Shown in pieces: positions 9,842-20,844 of a DNA stretch of 64,000 nucleotides. Numbering within the stretch: the first letter of the stretch is position 1; each line of letters opens with the position of its first letter. Location of the stretch: NCBI RefSeq assembly GCF_023898315.1, contig NC_064615.1, positions 1,186,575,413-1,186,639,412 on the forward strand, read 5' to 3'. Under the pieces are notes generated by a model. That model searched no databases and was not told the DNA's origin. It saw only the letters and a list, made by a program, of their open reading frames with translations. A program made the position numbers and the translations under genes. This DNA comes from Schistocerca nitens (Eukaryota; Arthropoda; Insecta; Orthoptera; Acrididae).

Positions 9842-10899
9842 CGTTTCACTGTATCAGTTATTAGGATTTTTTCCCATTCCATTCCCATATGGTGATGTGA
9901 AGAGTGATGGTTTAACTGTCTCTGAAGTATAGCTAAGCACTCTTGCACAGGCAGCTATGTTATTTCCTGTGCCATGCACATACAAACATGTGCCATTGTT
10001 GCTACTTGTTCAGACACAAGAGATGCCTGTAGCCAATTGTTACTTGTTTCTTTAATTAAATATTATTTACTAGAAAAGAAACACTGAAAACATTGAGAAA
10101 TACAGTAAATATGATTTTACAAAAATTTGATAAATAATAGGCTTTAATGAAACAGCTGAATACAAAAAATTACCTACAATTACCAATATAATGGGGTAAA
10201 ACTCTTGAAGGGACATACTTCTCATAAATTTTATTTTCACAAGTGGTAGCTCATGCTTATCTCTTTTTCATATTCAACATAAAGGTGAAACCTGCTTTTA
10301 AACAAAATAAAACCGAAAAATGGAAGTCACCATATTTTTTTCCTATGTTGTGTTTTTTTCTCATAGATATGAGATTTGTTTTACAATCCTTATGCTACAG
10401 AGAATGTAGCTACCAAAATTTTACAGAGTTTTCATGGTAAATAAAAAATGGTGATTTATTTTCAAAATATTAACAAGTGTCATCTTGTGCTAACATAATG
10501 TTAAAACAAACTCCCAAAGCTCTGAAATTCCATAAAATAGAAACAGAACTAAAATGTTAAATTTTCGATTGGTTACTTACCTTAATAGGGGAGCCAAATA
10601 AGCCAATCTTTATCCATATCTGAGATGGCCTGGATGACCTTACATAGAATGAACCAGCCACTGTCAGGTATGGCATGCACATTCAGCATTTGGTGTGTGA
10701 ATAGTATAAATTTGGGTTCGGAATGCCTGGTTGTTAACCTGGGTCTTTCAACAAGTGCTACCATCTCTGTTCACAGTGACTGCAACTTGGACCAGCAGTT
10801 GGGCCATGTAGTCTCCACAAGTCACCTAATGGTGTATGCTTTTTATACCACTGTCCCTCTTCCCTACCCAGTTCTACTTGTGGAAGGTGTGGAGGTAGT
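9842..10899. other. No recognisable gene
   Basis: AT-rich sequence. The only longer open frame (10625-10903, plus) has no motif I recognise. Confidence 0.4.
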
Positions 10900-11165
10900 G
10901 TGATTGTTGGTAAGTCTCCATGTGAGTTCAGGTCTCAAAGTAGTAAACCACACTGTGATACACAATGCCTCTCTTGTAGTGTCTGCCATTTGAGCTTGAT
11001 GAGCATCTCTGTGATACTTACTGAACAAATCTATTTTGCTTTTCTTTGCTCTCTCAATCTGGTACAGGGCCCTCGATGAGCAATAGTCAAGTATCGGTCA
11101 TACGAGGGTTTTGTAAGCCTTTGTTCCTTCGTACAATTTTTACCTCTGACACTTCCCTCCATTCA
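10900..11165 (-). pseudogene. LINE RT C-terminal scrap
   Basis: On the minus strand, short in- and out-of-frame pieces resemble the post-RT region of CR1/jockey-type LINEs, with a KTLVRPILEYCSSVWDP-like block decayed to SYDRYL / YCSSRALYQIERAKKSKIDLFS. No catalytic motif remains. The identification is from pattern memory only. Confidence 0.4.
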
Positions 11166-11379
11166 ATGACACCAGAGTTAGAGTTGTATATCAGTACCTA
11201 CAGCCTGTTGTGGCCCACATCAGACAGACTAGTTAGTTAGTTAGGTTAATGTTCCCTGGATAATTTGTACAATTAATTGTAATGATGTGTAATGAGTTGT
11301 ATCACATACACACTACACATTCATACATTAAATACAGTCTGACCATTTAAAACTTATTCTTAATAAAATTACATACAAG

Positions 11380-11730
11380 TTGTCGAAATTCCTACTCACC
11401 ACCTCTTACAGATTACAAAACTAGAAATTCTTCCAAGGAACAGAAATATTTTTCAAGGAGACACTTTTCCAATTTATTTTTAAATTTAACCTTGCTGTAT
11501 GTCAGTTTTTTTATATTACTCGGTAAGTAATGAAAAATTTTTGTGGCAGCATTGGTGACCCCTTTTTTGTGCGCTAGACAACTTTAATGTTGGGCAAGGA
11601 TGTCATTTTTTCTTCTGGTATTATAATTATGTACCTCATTATTCCATTTGGACTTCAGTGGATTTCTTACAACAAATTTCTCAAGGGGATAAATTTAATG
11701 TGAAACTATAGTCAAAATGCATAACATCGT
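11380..11730 (-). pseudogene. LINE C-terminal fragment (jockey/CR1 type)
   Basis: The minus strand encodes NKWNNEVHNYNTRRKND, then CLAHKKGVTNAATKIFHYLP, then KVKFKNKLEKCLLEKYF. This is the characteristic tail of jockey/CR1-group LINE polymerases (VHNYNTRxKxxL ... KKGPxYxGxKxxNxLP ... FKxxLKxFL). A single stop interrupts it. The RT domain itself is absent, so this is a fragment. Confidence 0.7.
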
Positions 11731-11879
11731 AAACAAATGTCTATGAAATGGTCGGGGCGGGCACCTCGTGTTACTCTTACAGCGTGTTTTATGATCGAAG
11801 AAGACTTCGGTTCTTAAATATGAGTTACTCCGGAACATAACTCCGTATGATGGTACTGAGTAGGAGACCCAGAAGTATA

Positions 11880-12300
11880 ATTGTATGGTCCAAAAGCATG
11901 TGAGAGTATTAAATAGTCTTGGTAGTTAACTGATGAAACATTTGCAACAAAATGGTCTGAAGCCCTCTTGAAATACAGTGAGGCTCACATAATACTAGGT
12001 ACAGAAAGATGGTTGAATCCTGAAATTGATAGCAGTGAAATTTTTGTGGAAAATTTAAGTGTTTATTGAGAGGATAGGCTAATGGGAAATGCTGGTGGTG
12101 CATAAGTTGAAGTAGACGAGAACCTCAAATCCGCCGAGATAGATCAGGCATGAGGATAAAATGGTAATTGTATCCTTCTGTCACCCACTAGACTCACCTC
12201 CTGATGTAACTGAAAACTTTCCCTATTATACTGGAATCAAAAGTGAAGACTTTAATTGACTGGCTAGATTTCAGAGAGAAAAAACTGGGACACTTGCATT
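11880..12300 (+). pseudogene. LINE endonuclease-domain fragment
   Basis: The plus strand encodes SEAHIILGTERWLNPEI and FVENLSVY-EDRLMGNAGG, the middle of an APE-type endonuclease of a jockey/CR1-like LINE (canonically ILGTExWLxxxI ... VYRxDRxxxGGGV). It aligns with 16865-17060, so both come from one LINE family. Several stops; no RT follows. Confidence 0.65.
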
Positions 12301-12782
12301 TGTATTTTGTACCTAACTTCATTACTACCCTTAGGCTAAATTTACACTGCCCGCGATGTGATGGGATGCGATGCCGAGCCGAGCGGAGCGATGAAGCACT
12401 GAAATCGCGTGACAATGGGCATGCTTGGTTTAACAGTGGTAACAGAGCGGTGCCCGTTTAGACTGCAGGCTGGGCCGAGCGATGTGATGCGGTGCGATGC
12501 GATGAAATAGCTGAAGATTGTGGAACAGACAGTAAGTACAAAAAGGAAAATAAATAGCTACAAGACTCCAAGAAATAAGTAACACAAACAACTTTGTTTA
12601 TTTTCTAATTTTAATTGTGTATAGATTCTATTACAGTATTTTGATAATGAAATGACGTTCACAACAGTTACAGTATTTGATAATTTCGACATGAAATATA
12701 TTTGCATTAATGACTGTTAACATAGTTTTTGAAGGCCTCTGTGACACTCCTCATTCTTCTTGAAGCACTACTGTTTGCTCTG

Positions 12783-13584
12783 TCATTTTGGAAGCATGCT
12801 GCAAAAAGCACTGTGTTCTGTTATGTCCTGGTCAATAGACAATTGAAGGGAAATTTCAGGCCCATCTTTATCGATTATTATATTGTGCAAGATGCAGATG
12901 CACTGAATAATAATGTCTGCATGTTCTACAGAAGTTTCAATTTCCTTTCGGAGAAGACGCCACTTGCTGGCCATAATTCCGAAAGTGCGTTCCACCACCA
13001 TTCTAGCCCTCGATAGCCTCCTGTTAAATAACCTCTCTTACTCAGTCAGTGACAGTCCAGGGAAAGGGTGCATTAAGTTTTCCGGTAGTGGAAAGGCTTC
13101 ATCTCCAACCAACACTAATGAGGCTTGTACTGAAGCACCTGGTAGTTCTTTCGGTGGAGGCCAGTTTTCAGTTTCATTCAAAATATTATTGTACAAGTTA
13201 CTTGCTCTAAATGTGCCACCATCTGATTGCTTGCCATAGCCTCCAATGTCAACTGCTATTAATCTGCAGTTAGCATCAGCTACAGCTAGTAAAGCAAGCA
13301 AAAAATATTTTTTGTAATTGTAATACATTGTCCCAGAATGAGGGGGACATTTAACCTGAACATGCTTACCATCAATGGCCCCCACACAATTTGGAAAATT
13401 CCAGTTGGCATACATGTGTTTTGCAGTGGTTTGAAGCAGTGGTATAGTAGGAGAAGGCAGGTGTACAGGGCTCAGAATTTCACATATTGTGGTGCACATT
13501 TCATGCACACATTGTGCGACTGTAGTTAGACCCATCCGAAACGACTGTGACAGTGCATGGAAAGACATCCCAACTGACAAATAT
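12783..13584 (-). pseudogene. Harbinger transposase, exon 2 (DDE core)
   Basis: This exon starts after a good acceptor (TTCTTTTTCAG, minus strand) at 13584/13585. It encodes YLSVGMSFHALSQSF, then NWNFPNCVGAIDGKHV (first Asp), YYNYKKYFLLALLAVADA and VDIGGYGKQSDGGTF, then LVLVGDEAFPL (second Asp). After one in-frame TAA at 13035-13037 comes FNRRLSRARMVVERTFGIMASKWR (Glu). All three expected catalytic residues are present. Joined to exon 1 across the predicted intron, the phase is correct (the split codon gives Arg before YLSVGM). It would cut and paste the element together with its accessory protein. Confidence 0.92.
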
Positions 13585-13724
13585 CTGAAAAAGAATGAAA
13601 TGAGCGTAATTGAAGGATGTATAGGATCTCTGTAGGATTTGCAGTTAATGTGCTAAGGACAAAAATGTATTAAGTATACAGTGTACTTAATTATTTATGC
13701 ATATTTTCACGTCTATATTTTCAG

Positions 13725-14478
13725 GCGAGGTACTGAAAAATAAATGGAAGAACCTACGTGACACTTTCCGCTCTGAACTCAAAAAAACTCGTGCTGAACA
13801 TTCAGGAGACGAAGGTGGCATGCCGCCTTTCCAATCCAACTGGCCGTGGTACGAGCTAATGACCTTCCTGACTGACATAATGACGCCACGGAAGACGAAG
13901 ACTAATGTTCATCACAGTAAAAGAACAGCATCGCAACACGACGACACACACAACAACGTACCATTTACACCAGCTCTTACAGGGAGAGAGTGTGTTTCAC
14001 CTGACGAAACCAACCAAGCCAGCTCTTCAAGACTGTCTGTAAGTTCAGAGGGTAGCATTTCGATGCCTCCTCCCTCACCCACCTACACACAAAGCAAAAC
14101 AAGAGATCCAAGAAATCGACAAACTCTGAGTTGCTAAATATAGAGAAGCAAAAGTTGAAGCTAATTGAGCAACAAATGTCAAAATCAGAAATGCAAGATG
14201 ACAGCTGTCATTTTGTAGTGAGTTTGCTGCCAGCAATGCGAAAACTATCACCAGCAGCTCAGTTGAGAGCCAGGATAAAAATTCAGCAGGTTCTTTTGGA
14301 AGAATTGGAACAATCAACCACTTCCACTGCACATTTGTTGATGTCACCCTATGCACCTGAAAATCCAGTTGAAATTGCAATTGCTGGAAATCTGCAAAAT
14401 GAAATAGTCATTTCTGAAATTCAACCTGATGACATTGTTATTTTAAGCCACCAAGATTCTGGAAACTTTGATACTTAA
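13725..14478 (+). pseudogene. Harbinger-associated MADF/BESS protein (partial)
   Basis: The plus strand encodes the second half of a MADF (Myb/SANT-like) domain: GEVLKNKWKNLRDTFRSELKK, then WPWYELMTFLTDIM. A Ser/Thr-rich linker and a BESS motif follow (DDSCHFVVSLLPAMRKLSP, then RARIKIQQVLLEEL, about 14200-14300). A frame change around 14090-14130 separates the two parts. The coding begins right after TATTTTCAG at 13716-13724, so it looks like a downstream exon. The exon for the MADF N-terminus was not found to its left. Such proteins bind the transposon ends and bring the transposase into the nucleus. It lies antisense inside the transposase intron. Confidence 0.88.
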
Positions 14479-14613
14479 GTGAGTGAACTGTGATGTATTT
14501 TACTTCTCATTGTCAACTACGTCAAAATTTATTAAAAGAAAGTTTGAATCTATCACAATTTGTAAATTTTTCATAATAAAATGATTGCTGTAAACTTAAT
14601 ATTGTGTACTTAC

Positions 14614-14905
14614 CTGATGGTGATCATAACTTTCTCTTCAGGGGTAGTAGCCATTCTGAAATTTGTGTTTTGCTTCTGTAATCTATTTGAAACAGACGAA
14701 ACTATATAATCAAATGTCTCTGTACTCATTCTGAAATAATTCCAAAATTTATCCTCATCTTTTCTCAAGTCACTGTACAAATGATGAAATTCTCCAAAGC
14801 CCTCCTCTCCTTGTTGATTTCATGCACCCATTCATGACTGCGTTGAATTCTCAGAGCACTGTTTTCTAATAAAAAAGAATTTACTGGGCCGAGGAAAAAC
14901 GACAT
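14614..14905 (-). pseudogene. Harbinger transposase, exon 1
   Basis: The minus strand encodes MSFFLGPVNSFLLEN, HEWVHEINKERR, then after a one-base frameshift (near 14800) FGEFHHLYSDLRKDEDKFW, FRMSTETFDYIVSSVS and ATTPEEKVMITI. It ends at a strong donor CAG/GTAAGT at 14613/14614. This is the N-terminal helical region of PIF/Harbinger transposases. The predicted intron is 13585-14613. The start codon is chosen as the first Met in frame before the conserved block and is uncertain. Confidence 0.82.
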
Positions 14906-15081
14906 CGTGCCGAGACTGCTCAATTGCTGGCCAGATTGCGCGCGCTGTATCGTGTGCAATCGCTGTATCATGTGCAATGTGAACGATCCATCGCATTGCA
15001 TCGCTTTGGCCATTATGCTTCGCATCGCGTTGCGTCACATTGCATCGCATCACATGCAGTGTAAACGTACACTTATGCTTA

Positions 15082-16195
15082 GCTTTCCTGACAGTTATCT
15101 TGATATTTTGAAATTGACATAAGGCCTATGACAATGCAGCTGCTTAGAAGCCATAGCAAGTATGTATCTTCATTTTGTGAATTGGATGTTACATATAAGT
15201 AAAATTCTTTTCTTTAGAGATAGAAAAGACTGATATATAATTTTTATTGTAAGAGCCTTGATATATTTTCTGCAACGTTTAGCCACTTACCAGGTACTTA
15301 GGTACAATTTTTTAATCCTAAAACTATGTAGTATTACTAATCAGTAATCAGATACAAATTATACATTTCATACTAAAATTTAAGATTTCAGACTGTTAGG
15401 GCAAGCATGCGTACATGACAAACAGTATTCAGTAAGCCCTACTAACACACGCCGTATCACTCCCATCCTTCATAAAATTAACTTTCATATGGCTGCAGTC
15501 CTGTTAGGAGAGATGGTTTAAGTTAACTGATTCTCCTATTTACTTTGTATGGTTGAATGTTTACTTTTTTTGAGGGCCATAAAGAGGAAGGTCAGCAATT
15601 TAGAGGTGACGGTATGTAATACCTGCTTTTATTTCAACATACCTGTTTCTTTAGTCATAAAATGAGTGAAACCAAATACGGTGAAAGTATATGTTTCTGT
15701 AACATTCTATTTGTAGGAAACCTGTTTCTCACACATATTTAATTGAATGAAAAATATTATTGAACAAATTTTGTTTCTAAATTAAAAACCAGAACAATTA
15801 CGTACCCCAAATGCTTTTCTTGGGACATCAGATCATTCATGTGAAAATTGGAACTGTCCAAGCAAAACTTGGATGTCTGGTCAACCTGGACTTTAACCAT
15901 CCAACAATCAATTGAGAAAACAGAAATGCAAAAGGTATGCCTTTGTCAGGTGTGAGAAGTGCAAAGTAAACTTACTTTTAAGTAAAAACAAAAACTGCTT
16001 CCTTGCATTCCACAGTATCTAAAGACATGTGCCATCCATCATTTTCGGTAGTATGATTAATTCTATCATGACTATTGTTTATTTGGTGTTACTTAACAAT
16101 TTATTATTAAGAATGCAAATTTCACACAGTTTTGCATAAGTGCACAGTGTCATGTATGAGTGAATATTATAAGTTTCAGATAGATTTGCATAAAT
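15082..16195. other. No recognisable gene
   Basis: AT-rich sequence with no open frame of note and no match to other repeats in the window. Confidence 0.45.
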
Positions 16196-16197
16196 TC

Positions 16198-16540
16198 AAA
16201 GTGAACCATGGACCTTGCCGTTGGTGGGGAGGCTTGCGTGCCTCATCGATACAGATAGCCGTACCGTAGGTACAACCACAACGGAGGGGTATCTGTTGAG
16301 AGGCCAGACAAACGTGTGGTTCCTGAAGAGGGGCAGCAGCCTTTTCAGTAGTTGCAAGGGCAACAGTCTGGATGATTGACTGATCTGGCCTTGTAACAAT
16401 AACCAAAACGGCCTTGCTGTGCTGGTACTGCGAACGGCTGAAAGCAAGGGGAAACTACGGCCGTAATTTTTCCCGAGGGCATGCAGCTTTACTGTATGAT
16501 GGTCTCAGGACTGAAGACCACAACAACAACAACAAAAAAT
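16198..16540 (+). mobile_element. Internally deleted RTE LINE (5' end joined to 3' tail)
   Basis: The first 295 bp (from CCATGGACCTTGCCGTTGGT) match the 5' end of the RTE element at 41480 read on the minus strand. Both share the CTTTACTGTATGAT block near 16490. The sequence then passes directly into CAGGACTGAAGACCAC and a CAA-repeat tail, which is the RTE 3' end (compare 38219-38250 and 52578-52600, minus). The whole coding region is missing. Confidence 0.85.
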
Positions 16541-16589
16541 ATATTTTTGTCCAGAATTAAGAATGTACTATTTTTCAACATTTTTCGTG

Positions 16590-18490
16590 ACATACTTGAA
16601 TGATTTCAGACAGGAAAAAAATTGGTGTTCTAAAAGAAAGGATGGAACAAAGTGAATAGACGAAAACTTAGAAATCTTGCACATAAAAAGAAAGGGAGGA
16701 AACTTGACTTGCTAGAAGAATTCATGAAAAGAAACATGGCAATATTCTGAAGGCACAATTGAAAGACAACAAAATGAGATTTCTTAGCAGCTTTGTAAAG
16801 TTATTTTAGGGCACGCACAAGACAGTAAATTTGCAATACCTCTTTGTTGGAGCAAAGTCCAGAGTTTGAAGCACTCCTAAAAAACACTGAAGCTCACACA
16901 ATACTAGGCACAGGAACCTTGTTAAAGCCTGAAGCTGACAGTAGTGAAATCCTTAAGAAAATTGAAGCCTATACTGAAAGTATAGGGATATGAATAATGG
17001 AGGTGGTGTATTTGTCTTGGTAGACAAGAAACTTGAATCCACTGAGATAGAAATTGAAGCTGCAAGTGAGATTGTTTGACCATCCATTTCTTGTAGAATC
17101 ATGGAACATATTCTGAGATCAGACATAATGAAGTATCACTAAAAGAATGACCACCTCCATGCCATTTTCTTGGATATGGTAGATGTAGAATAACTTTGGG
17201 TGCATACCAGGGAAGTGGGTTGGGACTCATGCAGTTCATGTTGTATATTAATGACCTTGCAGACAATATTAATAGTAACCTAAGAATTTTTGCAGATGAC
17301 AGTTATCTGTAGTGAAATATTGTCTCAAAGAAGCTGCATAAATATTCACTTTGATCTTGATATGGTTTCAAGGTGGTGCAGAGATTGGCAACTGGCTTTT
17401 AATGTTCATTAATGTAAAATTGTGCATTTCACAAGATGAAATCATGTAACTGCAATATCAGTGGGTCACAATCGGAATCCATTAACTCAGACGAATACCT
17501 CGCTGTAACACTTTGTAGGGATATGAAAAGGGAAGATCACATACACTATGTGACCAAAAGTATCCGGACACCCCCAAAAACATACATTTTTCATATTAGG
17601 TGCATTGTGCTGCCACCTACTGCCAGGTACTCCATATCAGGGACCTCAGTAGTCATTAGACATTGTGAGAGAGCAGCTCTGCGGAATTCATGGATTTCAA
17701 ACATGGTCAGGTGGTTGGGTGTCACTTCTGTCATACATCTGTATGAGAGATTTCCACACTCCTAAACATCCCTAGGTCCACTGTTCCCGATGTGTCAGTG
17801 ATGTGGGAACGTGAAAGGGTATGTACAGCACAAAAGCGTACAGGCCGACCTCGTCTGTTGACTGACAGAGACCACCGGCCGTTGAAGAGGGTCATAATGT
17901 GCAATAGGCAGACGTCTCTCCACACCATCACACAGGAATTCCAGAGTGCATCAGGATTCACTGCAAGTAATATGACAGTTAGGTGGGAGGTGAGAAAAGT
18001 TGGATTTCATGGTTGAGCAGCTGCTCATAAGCCACATGTCATGCCGGTAAATGCCAAACAATGCTTCACTTGGTGTAAGGAGCGTAAACATTGGACGACT
18101 GAACAGTGGAAAAACGTTTTGTGGAGTGACGAATAATGGTACACAATGTAGTGATCAAATGGCAGGGTGTGGGTATGGCAAATGACCGGTGGATATCATC
18201 TGCCAGCGTGTGTAGTGCCAACAGTAAAATTTGGAGGCAGTGGTGTTGTTTCAAAAACCGTCTTTAAATGATGACTCTGCGAATATACTACAACCCCTAC
18301 TTCTTGCTCCCATAGTGATAGTGAGGACAAGATTAGATTAATTACAGCACACACAGAGGCAATGAAACAGACATTCTTCCCCTATTCAACAAGTGAATGG
18401 AATGGTAAGAAACCTTAAAAACTGGTAAAATGATACATACTCCTTGCACTTCACAATGATTTGCAGAGTGTAGATGTGAATGTGAATACT
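16590..18490 (+). mobile_element. Decayed jockey/CR1-like LINE, interrupted by a Tc1 element
   Basis: Plus-strand pieces occur in LINE order: an endonuclease block (16865-17060, EAHTILGTGTLLKPE, then NNGGGVFVLV), an RT block (17215-17310, MLYINDLADN then LRIFADDSYL with the FADD box), and post-RT YLAVTLCRDMKREDHIHY ending at 17541. After the Tc1 insertion come LLLAPIVIVRT and the 3' end with TFFPYSTSEWNG (to about 18490). Internal deletions separate EN and RT. Many stops. Confidence 0.75.
17542..18267 (+). mobile_element. Tc1-like transposon, 3'-truncated
   Basis: Starts with the terminal repeat CACTATGTGACCAAAAGTAT preceded by TA (17542-17543), inside the post-RT sequence of a LINE. It encodes decayed transposase N-terminal blocks (RKRTGRPRLLTDRDHRPLKR and GFTASNMTVRWEVR, then RKHWTTEQWKNVLWSDE with the first catalytic Asp). 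Sequence identity ends near 18267, before the second catalytic region, and no right terminal repeat is found. Same family as 19581-20844 but in opposite orientation. Confidence 0.85.
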
Positions 18491-19580
18491 TAATGAAAAT
18501 ATGTCAGCTTACTGATTTGTCTCTCCCCAAGATTTTCACTGATTCAAAGTGCAAATGTGGCTGAGCTAAGATGTTTCAGGAGTTTCAAATTTTTCCCTCC
18601 CAGTTTAGCTCTCATTTTTATATTTCCACACTGTTTACTGTTTCTTCCCTACATGTTACACTTACTAAATATGTAGAACTGAATATTTTGTGTGTTTTAT
18701 TGTTGAGGGTGAGTCCATTCACAGACAACCACTAGTTAAAATTTTTAACAATATTGTTTACCAAATCTTCCGTTGCTGTACATAAGTGTGGATGATGAAA
18801 ATACTAATACCACCTGTATAAAAAACTAATCCTGTTTGTTATATACTAGATGTTTACATATATGAGAAACATGAGTGAGCCTAAGAAAGAGTCTTGTCGA
18901 AACACATAAGGGATTCTCCCCAGTCATAAGAATCTCCTGGCTTGCACAGTACATAATAGACTCCATCCCACCCCACTCTATCCAGCCGGGTTGCCAGGTC
19001 CCGCTCATCTACAACAGCCAGTCAGTCTCTTCTGGTGTCACACAGGCACAACTCAGTAAAGGGGAGTGGTGTACTAGCCGGCAGAGTAGATTCCATCTGT
19101 CACCTGGGGATGGACTGACCCCTGGTGTGTAGAATGGCTCTCAGAAAAAAGTTAAAAAAATTGCTAATTATCAAGAAATCACTTTCTGATAAAAGGAGTA
19201 TAAGCATTTGTGACAAATAAATTAAAGATGGACATTTGACCTGTAATTAAGGCATTAAATAAAATTAATGCCAATAACAGACTTTGGCATCATTCTCAGA
19301 AAGAAAGAAAGCATGAAAATTAGCACCACCTTACGAGGACACCAGTGAGCAGAAAATGTCCAGAAATTATTGATTCAGAAGTAATTTTATCCATTTTATT
19401 GCCCATAGTGCATATGCTAAATAAGAATAAGGCATATGGGGTGCAAATGTCGGGAAAATACCGGTACCTCAAAACTTGATGAGAAAAGTTGAACATATGA
19501 TGTCACCAGATGACATACCTCACCATACGTGCAGCCATTGGTCTCAGGTGTGTACGGATGATTGAGTGATGCAATACTTG
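18491..19580. other. No recognisable gene
   Basis: No motif recognised. The 18875-19132 plus-strand frame has no known domain. Confidence 0.4.
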
Positions 19581-20844
19581 TACACTATATGATCCAAAAT
19601 ATCCAGACACCTGGCTGAAAATGACATACAAGTTCGTGGTATCCTCCATCGGTAAAGATGGAATTCAATATGGTGACGGCCCACCCTTAGCCTTGATGAC
19701 AGCTTCCACTTCACAGGCATAGGTCCAATCACAGGCATATGTCCAGTCAGGTGCTGGAAGGTTTCTTGGGGAATGGCAGCCCATTCTTCACGGAGTGTTG
19801 CACTGAGGAAAGGTATTGATGTCGGTTGGTGAGGCCTGGCATGAAGTCAGCATTCCAAAACATCCCATAGGTGCCCTACAGGATTCAGGTCAGGACTCTG
19901 TGCAGGCCAGTCCATTACAAGGATGTTATTGTTGTGTAACCACTCTGCCACAGGCCGTACATTATGGCCAGGTGTTTGATAGTGTTGAAAGATGCAATCA
20001 CCATCCCCGAATTGCTCTTCAACAGTGGGAAGCAAGAAGGTGAGTAAATCATCAATGTAGGCCTGTGCTCTGATAGGGCCACGCAAAACAACAAGGGGTG
20101 CAAGCCCCCTCCATGAAAAACACGACCACATTGTAACACCACCGCCTCCTAATTTAATGTTGGCACTACACACACTGGCAGACGATGGTCACCGGACATT
20201 TGCCATACCCACACCCTGCCATCGGATCCCAACAGTGTGTACCGTGATTTGTCACTCCACATGTTTTTCCACTGTTCAGTCATCCAACGTTTACACTCTT
20301 TACACCAAGTGAGGTGTCGTTTTGCATTTACCAGCGTGATGTGTGGCTTATGAGCCGCCACTCAACCATGAAATCCAAGTTTCTCACTTCCTGCCTAACT
20401 GTCATAGTACTTGCAGTGGATCCTGATGCATTTTGGAATTCCTGTGTGACGGTCTGGATAGATGTCTGCCTATTATACATTACGAGCCTCTCCAACTGTC
20501 GGCAGTCTCTATCGGTCAGCAGACGAGGTCGGCCAGTACGCTTTTATGCTATAAGTGACCCTTCACATTTCCACTGCACTATCACATTGGAAACAGTGTA
20601 CCTAGGGATGCTTAGGAGTGTGGAAATCTCAAGTACAGATGCACGACACAAGTGACACCCAATCACCTGACCACATACAAAGTCTGTGAGTTCCGCGGAG
20701 TGCCCCATTCTGCTCTCTCACAATGTCTAATGGCTGTTGAGGTCACTGATACGAAGTACCTGGCAGTAGGTGGCAGTACAATGCACCTAATATGAAAAAC
20801 ATATGTTTTTGTGGGTGTCCGGATACTTTTGATCACATAGTGTA
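19581..20844 (-). mobile_element. Tc1-like transposon with both terminal repeats and TA duplications
   Basis: The 1,260-bp element (19583-20842) has inverted repeats CACTATATGATCCAAAATAT on the left and CACTATGTGATCAAAAGTAT on the right (minus strand), each flanked by TA (19581-19582 and 20843-20844). The length and TA duplication are typical of Tc1/mariner. Confidence 0.95.
19600..20560 (-). pseudogene. Tc1-like transposase, inactive
   Basis: The minus strand encodes a transposase in several frames. First come LTDRD and a helix-turn-helix near 20450-20520. Next is HITLVNAKRHLTWCKECKRW and NMWSDKSRYTLLGSDGRVWVW (first catalytic Asp kept). Then LGGGGVTMWSCFSW, DCIFQHYQTPGHN and WPAQSPDLNPVGHLWDVLE. 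The second catalytic Asp, expected in FQxDNAPCH, is Tyr (HYQTPGH), and the third residue, expected as E in NPIEHLWD, is Gly. Frameshifts add to this, so the copy cannot transpose by itself. Confidence 0.9.

Larger units (their letters stand above)
12331..15081. mobile_element. PIF/Harbinger DNA transposon, terminally complete
   Basis: The 2,745-bp element (12334-15078) is flanked by TTA at 12331-12333 and 15079-15081, the 3-bp duplication typical of PIF/Harbinger. The ends are imperfect inverted repeats sharing TTTACACTGC and then GTGATG/GATGC/ATG iterations (12341-12500 and 14990-15070). Inside are a DDE transposase on the minus strand in two exons and a MADF/BESS protein on the plus strand between them. 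The gene pair is the standard Harbinger set. A frameshift and a stop in the transposase and a frameshift in the accessory gene make this copy inactive. Confidence 0.93.
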
